Positions 1 to 10,512 of a stretch of 64,000 bases of DNA are shown here, piece after piece. Under the pieces are notes generated by a model. That model was not told the DNA's origin, searched no databases, and saw nothing but the letters and a program-made list of their open reading frames with translations. Positions within the stretch are counted from its first letter, which is position 1; every line of letters starts with the position of its first letter. Made by a program: the position numbers and the translations under genes. The DNA comes from Bacillus sp. RO2 (GTDB lineage: Bacteria > Bacillota > Bacilli > Bacillales > Bacillaceae_I), in contig NZ_JAAXCU010000045.1 of NCBI RefSeq assembly GCF_012911845.1, forward strand, positions 62,001 to 126,000, given 5' to 3'.

Positions 1-1
1 A

Positions 2-403
2 GAAGATGAAGGGGAAGCACAAAGTGCAACCAATATGCCTGGTGGGTTCTCGGAAAATGATATCCAATTGATGGCGAATGCCGTTTATGGGGAATCACGA
101 GGTGAACCGTATGAAGGCCAGATCGCGGTAGCGGCCGTTATTTTGAACCGCATTAACTCACCGACTTTCCCGAATACGGTTTCAGGAGTAATCTTCGAAC
201 CGCTAGCTTTTACAGCCGTTGCAGACGGACAAATATGGCTAACACCAAATGAAACGGCGAAAAGAGCCGTCATCGATGCAATTAACGGAATGGATCCATC
301 CGAAGGAGCAACCTACTATTTTAATCCCGATACGGCAACAAGTGGTTGGATTTGGGGACGTCCACAAATTAAGCGAATTGGAAAGCACATTTTCTGTGAC
401 TAA
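2..403 (+). CDS. sleB: Spore cortex-lytic enzyme SleB (3' part, cut by window edge)
   Basis: The reading frame is open to the left edge, so only the C-terminal catalytic part (about 133 residues) is seen; the N-terminal peptidoglycan-binding part must lie outside. The visible region is the Hydrolase_2/SleB fold: NAVYGESRGEPYEGQIAVAA carries the conserved Glu that acts in lytic transglycosylation of spore cortex containing muramic-delta-lactam, followed by VILNRI, a WLTP segment and the terminal WGRPQIKRIGKHIFCD. The family acts during germination to break down the cortex. ypeB follows 18 bp downstream, the usual partner needed for SleB assembly and stability in the spore. Identity is secure; the 5' end is missing because of the window, not because the gene is broken. 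Confidence 0.95.
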   Translation, partial: EDEGEAQSATNMPGGFSENDIQLMANAVYGESRGEPYEGQIAVAAVILNRINSPTFPNTVSGVIFEPLAFTAVADGQIWLTPNETAKRAVIDAINGMDPSEGATYYFNPDTATSGWIWGRPQIKRIGKHIFCD

Positions 404-421
404 AAAAGAGGGTGAAGAATT

Positions 422-1762
422 ATGTTGAGACTTGTAATCATCGCTGTTTTAGCAATTGCAGTAGCAGGAACAGGCTACTGGGGTTATCAAGAGCATCAAG
501 ATAAAAACGCAGTCCTCATTAATGCGGAAAACAATTATCAGCGTGCTTTTCATGACCTTGTTTATCATGTAGATTTGTTGCATGACAAAATAGGAACGAC
601 CTTGGCAATGAGTTCAAGAGAGCAACTTTCCCCTTCCTTTGCCGAAGTGTGGAGAATCACATCAGAAGCACAAAACGATGTAGGGCAGTTGCCTCTGACA
701 CTTTTACCTTTTAACAAAACGGAAGAGTTTTTGACGAAAACGGGAGACTATACGTATCAAGTTGCAGTTAGGGACTTGGACAAAAATCCGTTATCAGAAG
801 ATGAATATAGTACACTTCAAGCGCTTTATCGAAAATCGGATGAAATAAAGCAAGAGCTGAGAAAAGTTCAAAGCATGGTTATGAGCAACAACTTGCGCTG
901 GATGGATGTAGAATTAGCTCTATCTGCAAAAGATCAGCCTCAAGATAATACCATTATTGATGGTTTTAAAACGGTGGAAAAAAACGTGGAAGGCTATGAT
1001 GAAGCTGACTTCGGACCTACATTTACTTCTATGAATCAGGAAGATAAGGATTTCAGCCAGCTCCAAGGAAAAACCATCACAGAAGAAGAGGCAAAAAAGG
1101 TTGCCGATAAATACTTAGAACTTGAAGGTAATGAAAAAATCACCATTACAGAAAACGGGGAAGGTTCAAAGTTTGGTTTCTACAGTTTGAAAATTGTAGA
1201 TAAAAGTCAACAGGACACATACATGGATATTGCCAAGAAAGGTGGCATACCTATTTACTTAGTCCAAAACAAAGAATCAAAAAAGAAAAACATCAGTTTA
1301 AACGAAGCAACTGAAAAAGCAAGAAACTTTTTGAAACAAAACAATTTTGACACATTGGATTTATATGAAAGTGTAGAATACAACAAACTCGGTATTTTCA
1401 CATTTGTGTCAAATGTAGATGGAGTACGGATATATCCAGATTCCATCAAGATGAAAGTAAGCCTGGAAACTGGTGAAATTGTAGGCTTTTCTGCCAAAGA
1501 TTACTTAATGTCCCACCATTTAAGAGAGATACCTAAAGCTGGCATCTCACTTGAAGAAGCCAGGGAGAGAATAAATGATAAAGTGATGATCATGGAAGAT
1601 TCCCTTGCGATCATTAATAATGACCTCGGGGAAGAAGTACTGTGTTATGAGTTTTTGGGGACAATTGATAATGATACCTACCAGATTTTCATCAATGCCA
1701 ATGATGGACGGGAAGAAAAAGTGGAGAAGTTAAAAAACCCGGAACTCTTGTATGATTTGTAA
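422..1762 (+). CDS. ypeB: Germination protein YpeB
   Basis: 446-residue protein with one N-terminal membrane segment (about residues 2-19) and a long extracytoplasmic part. The N-terminal half is helical; the C-terminal half (about 210-440) contains repeated PepSY-like units, visible as recurring 'EEAxxxAxxxL' stretches such as ITEEEAKKVADKYLEL, SLNEATEKARNFLK and SLEEARERINDKV. YpeB is required for SleB to be deposited and kept stable in the spore inner membrane/cortex layer, and the two genes form the usual sleB-ypeB bicistron here. ATG start after the AGGGTGAAG ribosome-binding region. A strong terminator follows, so the unit ends here. Confidence 0.95.
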   Translation: MLRLVIIAVLAIAVAGTGYWGYQEHQDKNAVLINAENNYQRAFHDLVYHVDLLHDKIGTTLAMSSREQLSPSFAEVWRITSEAQNDVGQLPLTLLPFNKTEEFLTKTGDYTYQVAVRDLDKNPLSEDEYSTLQALYRKSDEIKQELRKVQSMVMSNNLRWMDVELALSAKDQPQDNTIIDGFKTVEKNVEGYDEADFGPTFTSMNQEDKDFSQLQGKTITEEEAKKVADKYLELEGNEKITITENGEGSKFGFYSLKIVDKSQQDTYMDIAKKGGIPIYLVQNKESKKKNISLNEATEKARNFLKQNNFDTLDLYESVEYNKLGIFTFVSNVDGVRIYPDSIKMKVSLETGEIVGFSAKDYLMSHHLREIPKAGISLEEARERINDKVMIMEDSLAIINNDLGEEVLCYEFLGTIDNDTYQIFINANDGREEKVEKLKNPELLYDL

Positions 1763-1771
1763 TTTTATGGA

Positions 1772-1802
1772 GGAAAAGTCAAAATTGGCTTTTCCTTTTT
1801 TT
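1772..1802 (+). terminator. Intrinsic terminator after ypeB
   Basis: Ten-base stem GGAAAAGTCA/TGGCTTTTCC (one T-G pair) with an AAAT loop, followed by a run of Ts. It closes the sleB-ypeB unit. Confidence 0.85.
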
Positions 1803-1859
1803 CGTTAAATGGTTTAATAAGTATATAGAGAGAACGGGTTTGTTAAGGGAGGCAATTTT

Positions 1860-2522
1860 TTGTTAAAGCCAGGGGTTGTATTAACACTTCAAGTGAAAAA
1901 CGATGATAAAGTTGAAAAATATAGATGTAAGGTACAGGAAGTAAAAGAGAAAGAATTTTATGTGGACTATCCAGCACATATCGTGAATGGGAAAACGACA
2001 TACATATTGAACGGTACGCAATTACTAATCACTTATGTGTCAGATGAAGGTGTTGCTTATACATTTGAAAGTGAAGTTCTTGGACGATTGAAGCAAGCGA
2101 TACCAATGGTCCAATTGTCTTTTCCAGGGTACCATCAAGTGCTTAAAGTGCAAAGGAGACAGTATGTGAGGGTCGAAAGTAATATCGATGTATCGGTCCA
2201 TCCACTATCTCATCATTTCACGCCTTTTATTACGCTTACACAAGATATAAGTGCCGGCGGGGCTGCACTTATTTTGCCTGAACACGCTAGTTTTCCTGAA
2301 GAAGGGCACGTTTTCACCACATTTGTTATTCATCTAAATAATGGGGAGACGCACTATTTAAAACTTAAAAGTAAGATAATCAGACTAGTGGAAGTAACGT
2401 CAAAGAATAGGTGGAAAGCATCATTGCAATTCGATCCCATTAATGAATTTCAAAGGCAAGTATTAATGAAATATTGTTTCGAACAGCAGCTGTTATTAAG
2501 AAAAACGCATTCTTTAGCATAA
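1860..2522 (+). CDS. motI: PilZ-domain c-di-GMP receptor, flagellar brake/clutch MotI (YpfA)
   Basis: 220 residues: an N-terminal YcgR-like barrel (about 1-95) followed by a PilZ domain (about 97-210). The c-di-GMP binding signature is complete: RRQYVRV (RxxxR) near residue 99 and DISAGG (DxSxxG) near residue 130. In B. subtilis this protein (YpfA/DgrA/MotI) binds c-di-GMP and disengages the flagellar motor by acting on MotA. The start is TTG at 1860, set by AAGGGAGG at 1845-1852, 7 bp upstream; no in-frame ATG fits better. It is placed as in B. subtilis, between ypeB and ypfB/cmk, and has its own intergenic spacer on the left. Confidence 0.9.
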   Translation: MLKPGVVLTLQVKNDDKVEKYRCKVQEVKEKEFYVDYPAHIVNGKTTYILNGTQLLITYVSDEGVAYTFESEVLGRLKQAIPMVQLSFPGYHQVLKVQRRQYVRVESNIDVSVHPLSHHFTPFITLTQDISAGGAALILPEHASFPEEGHVFTTFVIHLNNGETHYLKLKSKIIRLVEVTSKNRWKASLQFDPINEFQRQVLMKYCFEQQLLLRKTHSLA

Positions 2523-2589
2523 TTCCTTCCAATTCCATCCATACTATTAATAATAGTAAAAGAGATCGGTGAAATAGAAGGAGAATCAT

Positions 2590-2772
2590 ATGAAAAGAGT
2601 GGAACGGATTATCATTAAATTGATAGTCATACAATTAATCTGTTTAATTTGTGCTCAGGGACTATTGTTATATACTGATTCTGCTCCTTTTTTAAGCAAA
2701 GTCATTCAATATGAGGGAGTAGGCGGCATGAAGATAGTTGAACATATAGAAACATTCGACCAAAGTAGATGA
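2590..2772 (+). CDS. ypfB: YpfB-like small membrane-anchored protein
   Basis: 60 residues, ATG with GAAGGAG ribosome-binding site 6 bp upstream. Residues about 7-28 (IIIKLIVIQLICLICAQGLLL) are a single hydrophobic segment followed by a short polar tail. The function is unknown. The position between motI/ypfA and cmk matches B. subtilis ypfB (DUF5359 family); I assign by synteny plus general shape. A small terminator hairpin lies just after it. Confidence 0.75.
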   Translation: MKRVERIIIKLIVIQLICLICAQGLLLYTDSAPFLSKVIQYEGVGGMKIVEHIETFDQSR

Positions 2773-2810
2773 GTATGATAAAATATACATGCAATAAGTC
2801 TAAGGAAACA

Positions 2811-2832
2811 TGCAGGGTGACCTGCTTTTTTC
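2811..2832 (+). terminator. Terminator between ypfB and cmk
   Basis: Short stem GCAGG/CCTGC with GTGA loop followed by six Ts; separates motI-ypfB from cmk-plsC. Confidence 0.7.
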
Positions 2833-2869
2833 ATGTGAAAAATGATTAAAGGTACATTCAGGAGGAACT

Positions 2870-3553
2870 ATGAAACAACAATTATCTATAGCAATTGATG
2901 GTCCTGCAGCTGCAGGCAAAAGTACGGTGGCAAAGATTGTAGCAGACAAACTAGGATACTTATACATTGATACAGGAGCCATGTACAGAGCGGTAACATT
3001 TCAGGCAATTCGAGAGGATGTTAACCTTGAAGACGAGGTATCTTTACAGCAACTAGTAGAAAAGATGGATATCGACCTTCGAATCGCAAACAACCAGACA
3101 CAACATGTTTACATAAATGATGAAGATGTAACAGAACAAATCCGGACGCATGAAGTAACGAATAATGTATCAATTGTTGCTAAGCATAAGCATGTACGTG
3201 AAGAAATGGTTGCAAGACAAAGGGTGCTAGCTAAAAGAGGCGGAGTGGTCATGGACGGAAGAGATATTGGGACCCATGTGCTTCCTGATGCGGAAGTAAA
3301 AGTATTCCTTTTGGCTTCTGTAGATGAAAGAGCACATCGAAGACATGCCGAAAACCTATCAAAGGGCTTTGACTCTGATCTTGAAAAACTAAAAGAGGAA
3401 ATTGCTAGAAGGGATAAACTTGATTCCGAGCGCGAAATCGCCCCATTACAAAAGGCAGAGGATGCGAAAGAAATTGATACCACTTCCTTGAACATTGGTC
3501 AAGTAGTGGAGAAAATAATGGATTTGGTTCATCAAAATGAGGGGACTAGATAA
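2870..3553 (+). CDS. cmk: Cytidylate kinase
   Basis: 227 residues, the standard length. Phosphorylates CMP and dCMP to the diphosphates using ATP. P-loop GPAAAGKST at residues 11-19, then [10 protein letters not shown] (34-43) for nucleotide binding, an NMP-binding insert typical of bacterial CMP kinases (about 60-130), and DGRDIGTHV followed by the lid region rich in Arg ([20 protein letters not shown]). ATG after AGGAGG, 5 bp spacing. It precedes plsC by 2 bp, so the two are cotranscribed; this linkage is common in Bacillaceae. Confidence 0.97.
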   Translation: MKQQLSIAIDGPAAAGKSTVAKIVADKLGYLYIDTGAMYRAVTFQAIREDVNLEDEVSLQQLVEKMDIDLRIANNQTQHVYINDEDVTEQIRTHEVTNNVSIVAKHKHVREEMVARQRVLAKRGGVVMDGRDIGTHVLPDAEVKVFLLASVDERAHRRHAENLSKGFDSDLEKLKEEIARRDKLDSEREIAPLQKAEDAKEIDTTSLNIGQVVEKIMDLVHQNEGTR

Positions 3554-3555
3554 CC

Positions 3556-4137
3556 ATGACATTCTACTCATTTGCCAAGTTCATCGTTTCTGTAGTGCTA
3601 AAGCCGCTCTATCGTATTAAGGTGGTTGGTAGTGAGAACATACCAAAAGAGGGTTCTGTATTAATCTGTTCTAATCATATTGATAATTTGGACCCTCCGG
3701 TTGTTGGAATTACATCACCAAGAACTGTTCATTTTATGGCGAAGGAAGAAATCTTCCATGTTCCAATCCTGAAGACTATTCTTCCAAAGTTGCATGCATT
3801 TCCTGTGAAAAGAGGAATGAGTGATAGGGAAGCATTGAGAAAAGCGTTAAAAGTGTTGAAAGAGGGGCATGTTTTGGGACTTTTTCCAGAGGGTACAAGA
3901 AGTAAAACGGGCGAACTTGGTAAGGGATTGGCTGGAGCAGGTTTTTTTGCCCTTCGTTCCGAAGCAACAGTAGTTCCTTGTGCCATCATTGGACCTTATA
4001 AAAAATTTCAACCCTTAAAAGTGGTGTATGGAGAGCCTATCGATTTCACCCAACATCGTTTGGAGAAAATCTCAGCCGAAGAAGCCACTTTATTGGTAAT
4101 GGATTCCATAAAGGAACTTATCGAAAAAAACAGATAG
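3556..4137 (+). CDS. plsC: 1-acyl-sn-glycerol-3-phosphate acyltransferase
   Basis: 193 residues. Transfers an acyl group to lysophosphatidic acid to make phosphatidic acid at the membrane. Both family blocks are present: H41-x4-D46 in SNHIDNLDPP, and FPEGTRS (110-116), with KRGMSDREAL between them as substrate-binding block II. An N-terminal amphipathic/hydrophobic stretch provides membrane association. It starts 2 bp after cmk and has no separate promoter. Length and motifs are normal. Confidence 0.95.
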   Translation: MTFYSFAKFIVSVVLKPLYRIKVVGSENIPKEGSVLICSNHIDNLDPPVVGITSPRTVHFMAKEEIFHVPILKTILPKLHAFPVKRGMSDREALRKALKVLKEGHVLGLFPEGTRSKTGELGKGLAGAGFFALRSEATVVPCAIIGPYKKFQPLKVVYGEPIDFTQHRLEKISAEEATLLVMDSIKELIEKNR

Positions 4138-4252
4138 TTTAAGAGTTTTGACTTGACAAAATGTCCTATTTATTAGAAGTTAATAGAAGGAAGCTAAATT
4201 ATGTAGGAACTTGAAAAGGTTATATCTACTTATTTAGTACCTGGCAGTTCTA

Positions 4253-4384
4253 ATTGATCTGTCCGATCAATCAAGTAAGTTAACATCCGTTAATTTATGA
4301 ATTATTACACGAAACAGATGCAACTTTTGTTAAGTTCGCATGTATTGGCATATGCCGACATGCTTACGTAACGTCTACCGTTAC
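4253..4384 (+). promoter_or_regulatory. Structured leader of the S1-domain gene: three inverted repeats
   Basis: The 294-bp gap between plsC and the S1 gene holds three perfect short dyads: ATTGATC/GATCAAT with 5-nt loop (4253-4271), GCATGT...ACATGC enclosing the palindrome GGCATATGCC (4338-4363), and GTAACG/CGTTAC with 5-nt loop (4368-4384). None has a T-run, so they are not classical terminators. The last ends 31 bp before the ribosome-binding site. Function is inferred only: a leader RNA or protein-binding operators. Confidence 0.4.
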
Positions 4385-4431
4385 TTACATAAATAATGGA
4401 TTAGCTGGTTTGTATGGAGGAGGTAATAATG

Positions 4432-5574
4432 ATGGTGGAAGACATGAATCAAGTAGAAGTTAACAATTTAGAGGTTGGCAACACAGTGACTGGAACAGTT
4501 ACAAAAGTAGAAGAAAAACAGGTCCTTGTTTCCATTGAGGGCAGCAAGCTAGATGGTATCATCCCTATCAGTGAACTATCCAGCCTTCATGTAGAAAAAG
4601 CGACGGATGTCGTTTCAGAAGGCCAGGAGCTTCAACTTAAAGTAACAAAAGTAGAAGAAGAATTATTGGTTCTATCGAAAAAAGCAGTGGATGCTGACTT
4701 GGCATGGGAAGATCTGCAAAAGAAATTCGAGTCCAAGGAAGTGTTTGAGGCTGAAATTAAGGACGTTGTCAAAGGTGGACTTGTAGTTGACCTAGGCGTA
4801 AGAGGATTTGTTCCCGCTTCCTTAGTTGAAAATTACTTCGTCGATGATTTTTCTGATTATAAGGGAAAAACATTAACATTTAAAGTAGTAGAATTGGAAA
4901 AAGAGAAAAATCGCGTGATCCTTTCTCACCGTGCTGTAGTAGAGGAAGAGATGCAAAATAAAAAACATCAATTGTTAGATACCATTGAAACAGGTCAAGT
5001 CCTAGAAGGTACTGTTCAACGAATCACTGATTTTGGGGCATTCGTAGATATTGGTGGAGTAGATGGATTGGTTCATATCTCTCAATTGTCATATGAACAT
5101 GTAGGAAAACCTTCAGATGTTGTAACAGAAGGTCAAAAGGTAAATGTTAAGGTACTTTCTGTTGATCGTGACAATGAAAGAATTTCTTTATCTATTAAAG
5201 AAACTCTACCTGGACCGTGGTCACAAGTGTCCGAAAAGCTATCCTCAGGCAGTGTAACAGAAGGTGTTGTAAAACGCTTAGTTTCCTTTGGAGCTTTTGT
5301 AGAAGTGCTTCCAGGTGTAGAAGGATTGGTTCATATCTCCCAAATTTCCAACAAGCATATCGGTACTCCGCACGAAGTTTTAACAGAAGGCGATAAAGTA
5401 CAAGTTAAAGTGTTGGATATAAATGAAGCGGATCAAAGAATTTCCTTAAGTATCCGTGAATTGGAAGAGCCTGAACAAGAAGAGGATTACAGTCAGTATA
5501 ATCAATCAGAAGACACTGGCGGCTTCCAATTAGGCGAAATGATTGGGGATAAACTAAGCAAACTTAAGAAATAA
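4432..5574 (+). CDS. rpsA: Ribosomal protein S1-like RNA-binding protein YpfD
   Basis: 380 residues carrying four S1 (OB-fold) domains at about 10-75, 95-160, 180-250 and 265-335, each with the '[13 protein letters not shown]...GLVHISQLS' pattern; the third and fourth are nearly canonical ([37 protein letters not shown]). An acidic linker and tail ([20 protein letters not shown]) follow. Firmicute S1 homologues have four rather than six domains and are not stable ribosomal subunits. I choose ATG 4432 because GGAGGAGG (4416-4423) sits 8 bp before it; an upstream ATG at 4414 overlaps that site and is unlikely, and ATG 4429 is also possible. Confidence 0.93.
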   Translation: MVEDMNQVEVNNLEVGNTVTGTVTKVEEKQVLVSIEGSKLDGIIPISELSSLHVEKATDVVSEGQELQLKVTKVEEELLVLSKKAVDADLAWEDLQKKFESKEVFEAEIKDVVKGGLVVDLGVRGFVPASLVENYFVDDFSDYKGKTLTFKVVELEKEKNRVILSHRAVVEEEMQNKKHQLLDTIETGQVLEGTVQRITDFGAFVDIGGVDGLVHISQLSYEHVGKPSDVVTEGQKVNVKVLSVDRDNERISLSIKETLPGPWSQVSEKLSSGSVTEGVVKRLVSFGAFVEVLPGVEGLVHISQISNKHIGTPHEVLTEGDKVQVKVLDINEADQRISLSIRELEEPEQEEDYSQYNQSEDTGGFQLGEMIGDKLSKLKK

Positions 5575-5606
5575 TAAACTATATACAAATAAAGATGTCA
5601 AGGTGA

Positions 5607-6674
<1,068 letters not shown>

Positions 6675-6684
6675 AGTAAATACC

Positions 6685-6722
6685 AACGCCTTCTTTCTGA
6701 ACAATAGAAAGAAGGCGTTTTT
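6685..6722 (+). terminator. Intrinsic terminator after fni
   Basis: Fourteen-base perfect stem AACGCCTTCTTTCT/AGAAAGAAGGCGTT with 7-nt loop, followed by Ts. Confidence 0.93.
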
Positions 6723-6826
6723 AATAGGAAGTACTTAACACAGTTGATTTCATTAACCATAGTATTTATGAAGAGGCTTTTGAGTTAACTGAAAAAAGGA
6801 TTAACCTTGTGTTCATCTAATTTCTA

Positions 6827-7010
6827 GCTGTTGATTGGAGCAAAAGGCGAAGACTCCTCGAAAATGCTACGCATTTTCTTCGTGCGATGTTTTGCTACCG
6901 AAGCTTTCCTTGTCCTGAGGGAGATAGCGCTAGGTGGAGAAGAGCAGGCGTTTCCGAGGAGGCTCACGTCAGCCCCTAGGAAAGCGAAGCCATTTGCGGA
7001 AATCAACAGC
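6827..7010 (+). repeat. Interspersed MITE-like element, copy A (forward)
   Basis: 184-bp non-coding element with terminal inverted repeats GCTGTTGATT...AATCAACAGC. The left end reads GATTGGAGCAAAAGGCGAAG; the right end has GAAAGCGAAGCCATTTGCGG. Related copies lie at 11634-11762 (reverse), 11850-11978, 43616-43741 (reverse) and 54569-54690, with fragments elsewhere. Small overlapping open frames here are by-products of its higher GC. The 6675-7046 gap holds only this element and the fni terminator. Confidence 0.85.
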
Positions 7011-7046
7011 GGCTTTTTCCAATCACCTTTTCACCCTCGTTTTATC

Positions 7047-7178
7047 TTATTTATTCCGCTCTCTAGCTCCTTCAGGACCTTCCATAGCTGTTGCACCAGG
7101 ATACTTTAGAGATTGATCGCGATCTGATTCTGTTCTCTTTTGGGCTTTCAATTTTCTTTCTTGTCTATCTTTTCCCAT
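7047..7178 (-). CDS. ypzI: YpzI-family small protein
   Basis: 43-residue protein on the minus strand, highly charged: begins MGKDRQERKLKAQKRTESD, continues with DQSLKYPGATAMEGPEGA and ends RERNK. The ribosome-binding site AGAGGTGAT lies just upstream of the ATG (7178). This matches my recollection of the Bacillus YpzI family in sequence pattern (MGKDRQE...TESDRDQSL...GAT) and neighbourhood (fni-yphA interval). Function unknown; no membrane segment or signal. It runs toward the MITE-like element and has no clear terminator of its own. Confidence 0.8.
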   Translation of the reverse strand: MGKDRQERKLKAQKRTESDRDQSLKYPGATAMEGPEGARERNK

Positions 7179-7302
7179 ATGATCACCTCTTTTCTAAGAA
7201 TCTGTTTCATATTATTTGCTTAATCGATAAAAACATACTGTGTTTAATGATTAGTATCATCTCTTTTTAGGCATAATGATTTGGTGAGAGGAGGGAAGAA
7301 AA

Positions 7303-7908
7303 ATGGAAATAACAGGACAATACTTTTATTTTATTTGCTGGATAGGTTGGATAATCATTACGTTTTTCTTCCCTAAATCTGTAGTCAGAACATTTATGTC
7401 TATATTAATCCTAGTGGTGATAGCAGGTTCAACTACTACTATACAAATGTTTGGATTCACTGTGACTGCTTCCTTTCTTGTATTGGCGGGTATTGCTCTT
7501 ATTCTTTTAGTAAAATCATTGAAACAAAAATACATTTTACATTATTTATCTATCTGCACTATAGCATTGGCGTATGTTTGTTTTATCTTATTTGAAATAT
7601 ATGATCCTGTCTGGATTTTTTTAGATAGAACCTGGTTGCTGTCCGCCATTATTTTATACTTATCTTTACTCCTTTTTAAATCAAGGAGAGAAAGATTCGT
7701 ATTTATGCTTACTGGGGTCTTATTTGGTGAGATTTTACGCAGTATTGTAATGGACCGTATCTTTTCTTATTCAGCTATTGGGACATTTGAGTTTTTGGCA
7801 GTTCTTGCTTTATCTTCAGCAGGAATGGCGACATGGATGATGTTTGAAACGGTGACTATACATTTAGATTCTATAATACAAAAGCGCGTAAGGGAGAGAC
7901 AAGGATGA
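7303..7908 (+). CDS. yphA: YphA-like integral membrane protein
   Basis: 201 residues with about six or seven hydrophobic segments spread from residue 8 to 185 and a basic C-terminus (IIQKRVRERQG). Function unknown. It overlaps the next gene (YIEGIA protein) by 4 bp, so the products are probably coexpressed and may work together at the membrane. The position (fni-ypzI-yphA-yphB-der) is as in B. subtilis. ATG after GAGAGGAGGG. Confidence 0.8.
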   Translation: MEITGQYFYFICWIGWIIITFFFPKSVVRTFMSILILVVIAGSTTTIQMFGFTVTASFLVLAGIALILLVKSLKQKYILHYLSICTIALAYVCFILFEIYDPVWIFLDRTWLLSAIILYLSLLLFKSRRERFVFMLTGVLFGEILRSIVMDRIFSYSAIGTFEFLAVLALSSAGMATWMMFETVTIHLDSIIQKRVRERQG

Positions 7909-8792
7909 ATGAATACACATTGCCCATTATTTTTGGGGTATTGATAGGATTAGCGACAAGGCTACACATGCTTGTTACGGATTATCGTCAATATCCTACC
8001 TATTTACATGGGAAAATCATACACTTATCACTCGCCTTCATTGCTTCGGGTCTAGGTACTATTGCAGTTCCGGCCATCATGGAAGAAGAGTTTGCAGCAA
8101 TTACGTTTCTGGCTTTGGCAGCTTCACAATTTCGAGATGTTAGGAACATGGAAAGAAACACACTTACTGAACTGGATGCATATGAATTGGTGCCGAGAGG
8201 AAGTACATATATTGAGGGAATCGCTATTGCTTTTGAAGGAAGAAACTATCTAGTCATGATTACCGCGTTTTTAGCTACGCTCGCTTATTTGGCTGCAAAT
8301 ATATGGGTAGGGTTAGTTGTCGGTATTTCCGCTGCTTTAATTTCTCATAGACTTATGACTGGCGGTCAGTTGAAGGATATCGTGGATATTGAGTATGTAA
8401 AGCCTCATTTTGATGGGGCAGGTCTATATGTTGATAATATTTATATCATGAATATCGGATTACCCGAGCGTCAAAAGGAAGTATTGCAATATGGGATGGG
8501 GTTTATTTTAAAGCCTAAAAACTTCAATGCCAGAACGACAATAGCAAACCTGGGCCAAAGACAGGCAATTCTTCATGACATGTCAACTGCGCTTGGAGTC
8601 TATCGGGATTCGGGCACGCCTGCACTTGTCCCGCTGGCAAAAAGGGATCTGGATGATGGTCGTGTTGGAGTGTTCCTATTACCACAAGAACAGGACTTGA
8701 AAATAGGTATGGCAATCCTTGAACGGGTACCAACGCTTGAAAATGCCATTAGAATGCCTACGAAAAACTTGAAGGAAAAGGTGAACAAGTAG
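7905..8792 (+). CDS. yphB: YIEGIA domain membrane protein
   Basis: 295 residues, three to four predicted membrane segments in the first half (about 5-22, 42-80, 118-147), then a soluble C-terminal part. The diagnostic YIEGIA stretch is present in STYIEGIAIAFEGRNYLVM (about residues 97-115). The family is restricted to spore formers and is described as part of a complex with the small protein encoded immediately downstream; in B. subtilis the yphB locus is linked to spore envelope assembly. ATG overlaps the end of yphA (ATGA overlap). Confidence 0.85.
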   Translation: MNEYTLPIIFGVLIGLATRLHMLVTDYRQYPTYLHGKIIHLSLAFIASGLGTIAVPAIMEEEFAAITFLALAASQFRDVRNMERNTLTELDAYELVPRGSTYIEGIAIAFEGRNYLVMITAFLATLAYLAANIWVGLVVGISAALISHRLMTGGQLKDIVDIEYVKPHFDGAGLYVDNIYIMNIGLPERQKEVLQYGMGFILKPKNFNARTTIANLGQRQAILHDMSTALGVYRDSGTPALVPLAKRDLDDGRVGVFLLPQEQDLKIGMAILERVPTLENAIRMPTKNLKEKVNK

Positions 8793-8793
8793 G

Positions 8794-8979
8794 ATGGAAA
8801 TGGAAAAATATATACTTGCTGTCATTACGACCAATGCCACAAAAGTAGCTGGAGGGGCGCCTATTTTCACCTGTGAAACGAAAGAGGAAATGGAGTTTAT
8901 TGCAGCAAACCTTGAGGCGATACTAGATGGAATTGCACACGGGTTGGGTGATGATTTATATATTATCGTGAAACATTAA
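8794..8979 (+). CDS. Capping complex subunit for YIEGIA
   Basis: 61 residues (MEMEKYILAVITTNATKVAGG, then a GAPIF turn and a helical ETKEEMEFIAANLEAILDGI). It matches the family named as the capping subunit for YIEGIA proteins, and lies 1 bp after the YIEGIA gene, which supports a two-subunit complex. No membrane segment. An ATG six bases further in (8800) is an alternative start. Confidence 0.82.
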   Translation: MEMEKYILAVITTNATKVAGGAPIFTCETKEEMEFIAANLEAILDGIAHGLGDDLYIIVKH

Positions 8980-9042
8980 AAAGAATTTAGAAAAAGTCAG
9001 ACTTCCTTATTGCGGGGAATAATGTTAAACTATTCAAGTTAG

Positions 9043-9069
9043 ACCTTCCTTTGTAGGAGGGTTTCTTTT
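9043..9069 (+). terminator. Terminator after the YIEGIA operon
   Basis: ACCTTCC/GGAGGGT stem (one T-G pair), 6-nt loop, then TTCTTTTA. Separates the yphA-yphB unit from der. Confidence 0.7.
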
Positions 9070-9184
9070 ATTAGAAGATACCATAAAGTATCCTAAAACA
9101 GCCTTTTGTAAAGACTAAGATAATCAATTAATAAGTATGAAAGAAATAGTACATAAATTATAGAAAAATGGGAGGGTGGTCACC

Positions 9185-10495
9185 ATGCCAAAACCAACCG
9201 TAGCGATTGTTGGAAGACCAAACGTGGGTAAATCCACAATATTTAACAGGATTGTTGGAGAGAGAATTTCCATTGTGGAAGATGTGCCAGGGGTTACTAG
9301 AGATAGAATTTATAGCTCCGGTGAATGGTTAAACCAATACTTTAATATTATTGATACAGGTGGAATTGAAATAAGTGATGCACCGTTTATGACGCAAATT
9401 CGTGAACAAGCGGAAATTGCTATCGACGAGGCAGATGTAATCATTTTCATGACCAACGGACGTGAAGGGTTAACAACAGCTGATGAAGAGGTAGCGAAAA
9501 TACTATACCGTTCTAAAAAGCCTGTAGTGGTTGCCGTAAATAAGGTGGACAACCCTGATATGAGAGATACATTATATGATTTTTATGCATTAGGATTTGG
9601 TGAACCGATTCCAATCTCAGGTTCCCACGGATTGGGACTTGGAGATTTGCTTGATTTTGTCATTGAGAACTTCCCTAAAGATGAAGATGAAGAATACGAT
9701 GAGGATATCATCAAATTTTCATTAATTGGCCGTCCTAACGTTGGAAAGTCCTCATTAGTGAACGCGTTACTAGGTGAAGAACGTGTTATTGTGAGTGACA
9801 TCGCAGGAACAACAAGAGACGCAATTGATACTCCTTACACATTTGACGGGAAAGATTACGTGATTATTGATACAGCTGGTATGCGTAAAAAAGGGAAAGT
9901 ATACGAGACAACAGAAAAGTACAGTGTACTACGTGCCTTACGTGCCATTGAACGCTCGGACGTTGTCTTAGTTGTTATAAATGGAGAAGAAGGAATTATT
10001 GAACAAGACAAAAAAATAGCAGGTTATGCGCATGAAGCGGGAAGAGCCATTGTCATTGTAGTAAACAAGTGGGATGCCGTGGAAAAAGATGAAAAGACGA
10101 TGAAGGAATTTGAGCAAAAAATTAGGGATCACTTCTTATTCTTAGATTATGCACCAATCGTGTTCTTATCTGCTAAGACGAAGAAGCGAATTCATACACT
10201 TATTCCTAAAATTGAAATGGCAAGTGAAAATCACTCCATGCGTGTGGTAACGACCGTATTGAATGATGTGATCATGGATGCTGTTGCGATGAACCCGACG
10301 CCTACCGATAAAGGACAGCGATTAAAAATCTATTATGCAACTCAGGTTGCAGTTAAACCGCCTACCTTTGTTATTTTTGTTAATGATCCTGAGCTTCTGC
10401 ACTTCTCTTACAAACGTTTCTTGGAAAATCGTATCAGAGACGCATTTGGGTTTGAAGGAACACCTATTAAACTAATCGCACGTCCACGAAAGTAA
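9185..10495 (+). CDS. der: Ribosome biogenesis GTPase Der (EngA)
   Basis: 436 residues, same as B. subtilis. Tandem GTPase domains assist 50S subunit assembly. First G domain: G1 GRPNVGKST at 10-18, DTGG, and NKVD (G4); second: [23 protein letters not shown]. The C-terminal KH-like domain includes [22 protein letters not shown] choose ATG 9185 ([10 protein letters not shown]) because GGAGGGTGG at 9171-9179 precedes it; the GTG at 9176 lies in that site. gpsA follows 17 bp downstream, so they are probably cotranscribed. Confidence 0.97.
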   Translation: MPKPTVAIVGRPNVGKSTIFNRIVGERISIVEDVPGVTRDRIYSSGEWLNQYFNIIDTGGIEISDAPFMTQIREQAEIAIDEADVIIFMTNGREGLTTADEEVAKILYRSKKPVVVAVNKVDNPDMRDTLYDFYALGFGEPIPISGSHGLGLGDLLDFVIENFPKDEDEEYDEDIIKFSLIGRPNVGKSSLVNALLGEERVIVSDIAGTTRDAIDTPYTFDGKDYVIIDTAGMRKKGKVYETTEKYSVLRALRAIERSDVVLVVINGEEGIIEQDKKIAGYAHEAGRAIVIVVNKWDAVEKDEKTMKEFEQKIRDHFLFLDYAPIVFLSAKTKKRIHTLIPKIEMASENHSMRVVTTVLNDVIMDAVAMNPTPTDKGQRLKIYYATQVAVKPPTFVIFVNDPELLHFSYKRFLENRIRDAFGFEGTPIKLIARPRK

Positions 10496-10512
10496 AAGGG
10501 AGGAGTGAGTCA

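Noticed and set aside
6831-7116. Open frames on both strands at 6.8-7.1 kb
   Set aside because: They lie in the MITE-like element copy A, lack conserved motifs and ribosome-binding sites, and the element recurs elsewhere with broken frames.
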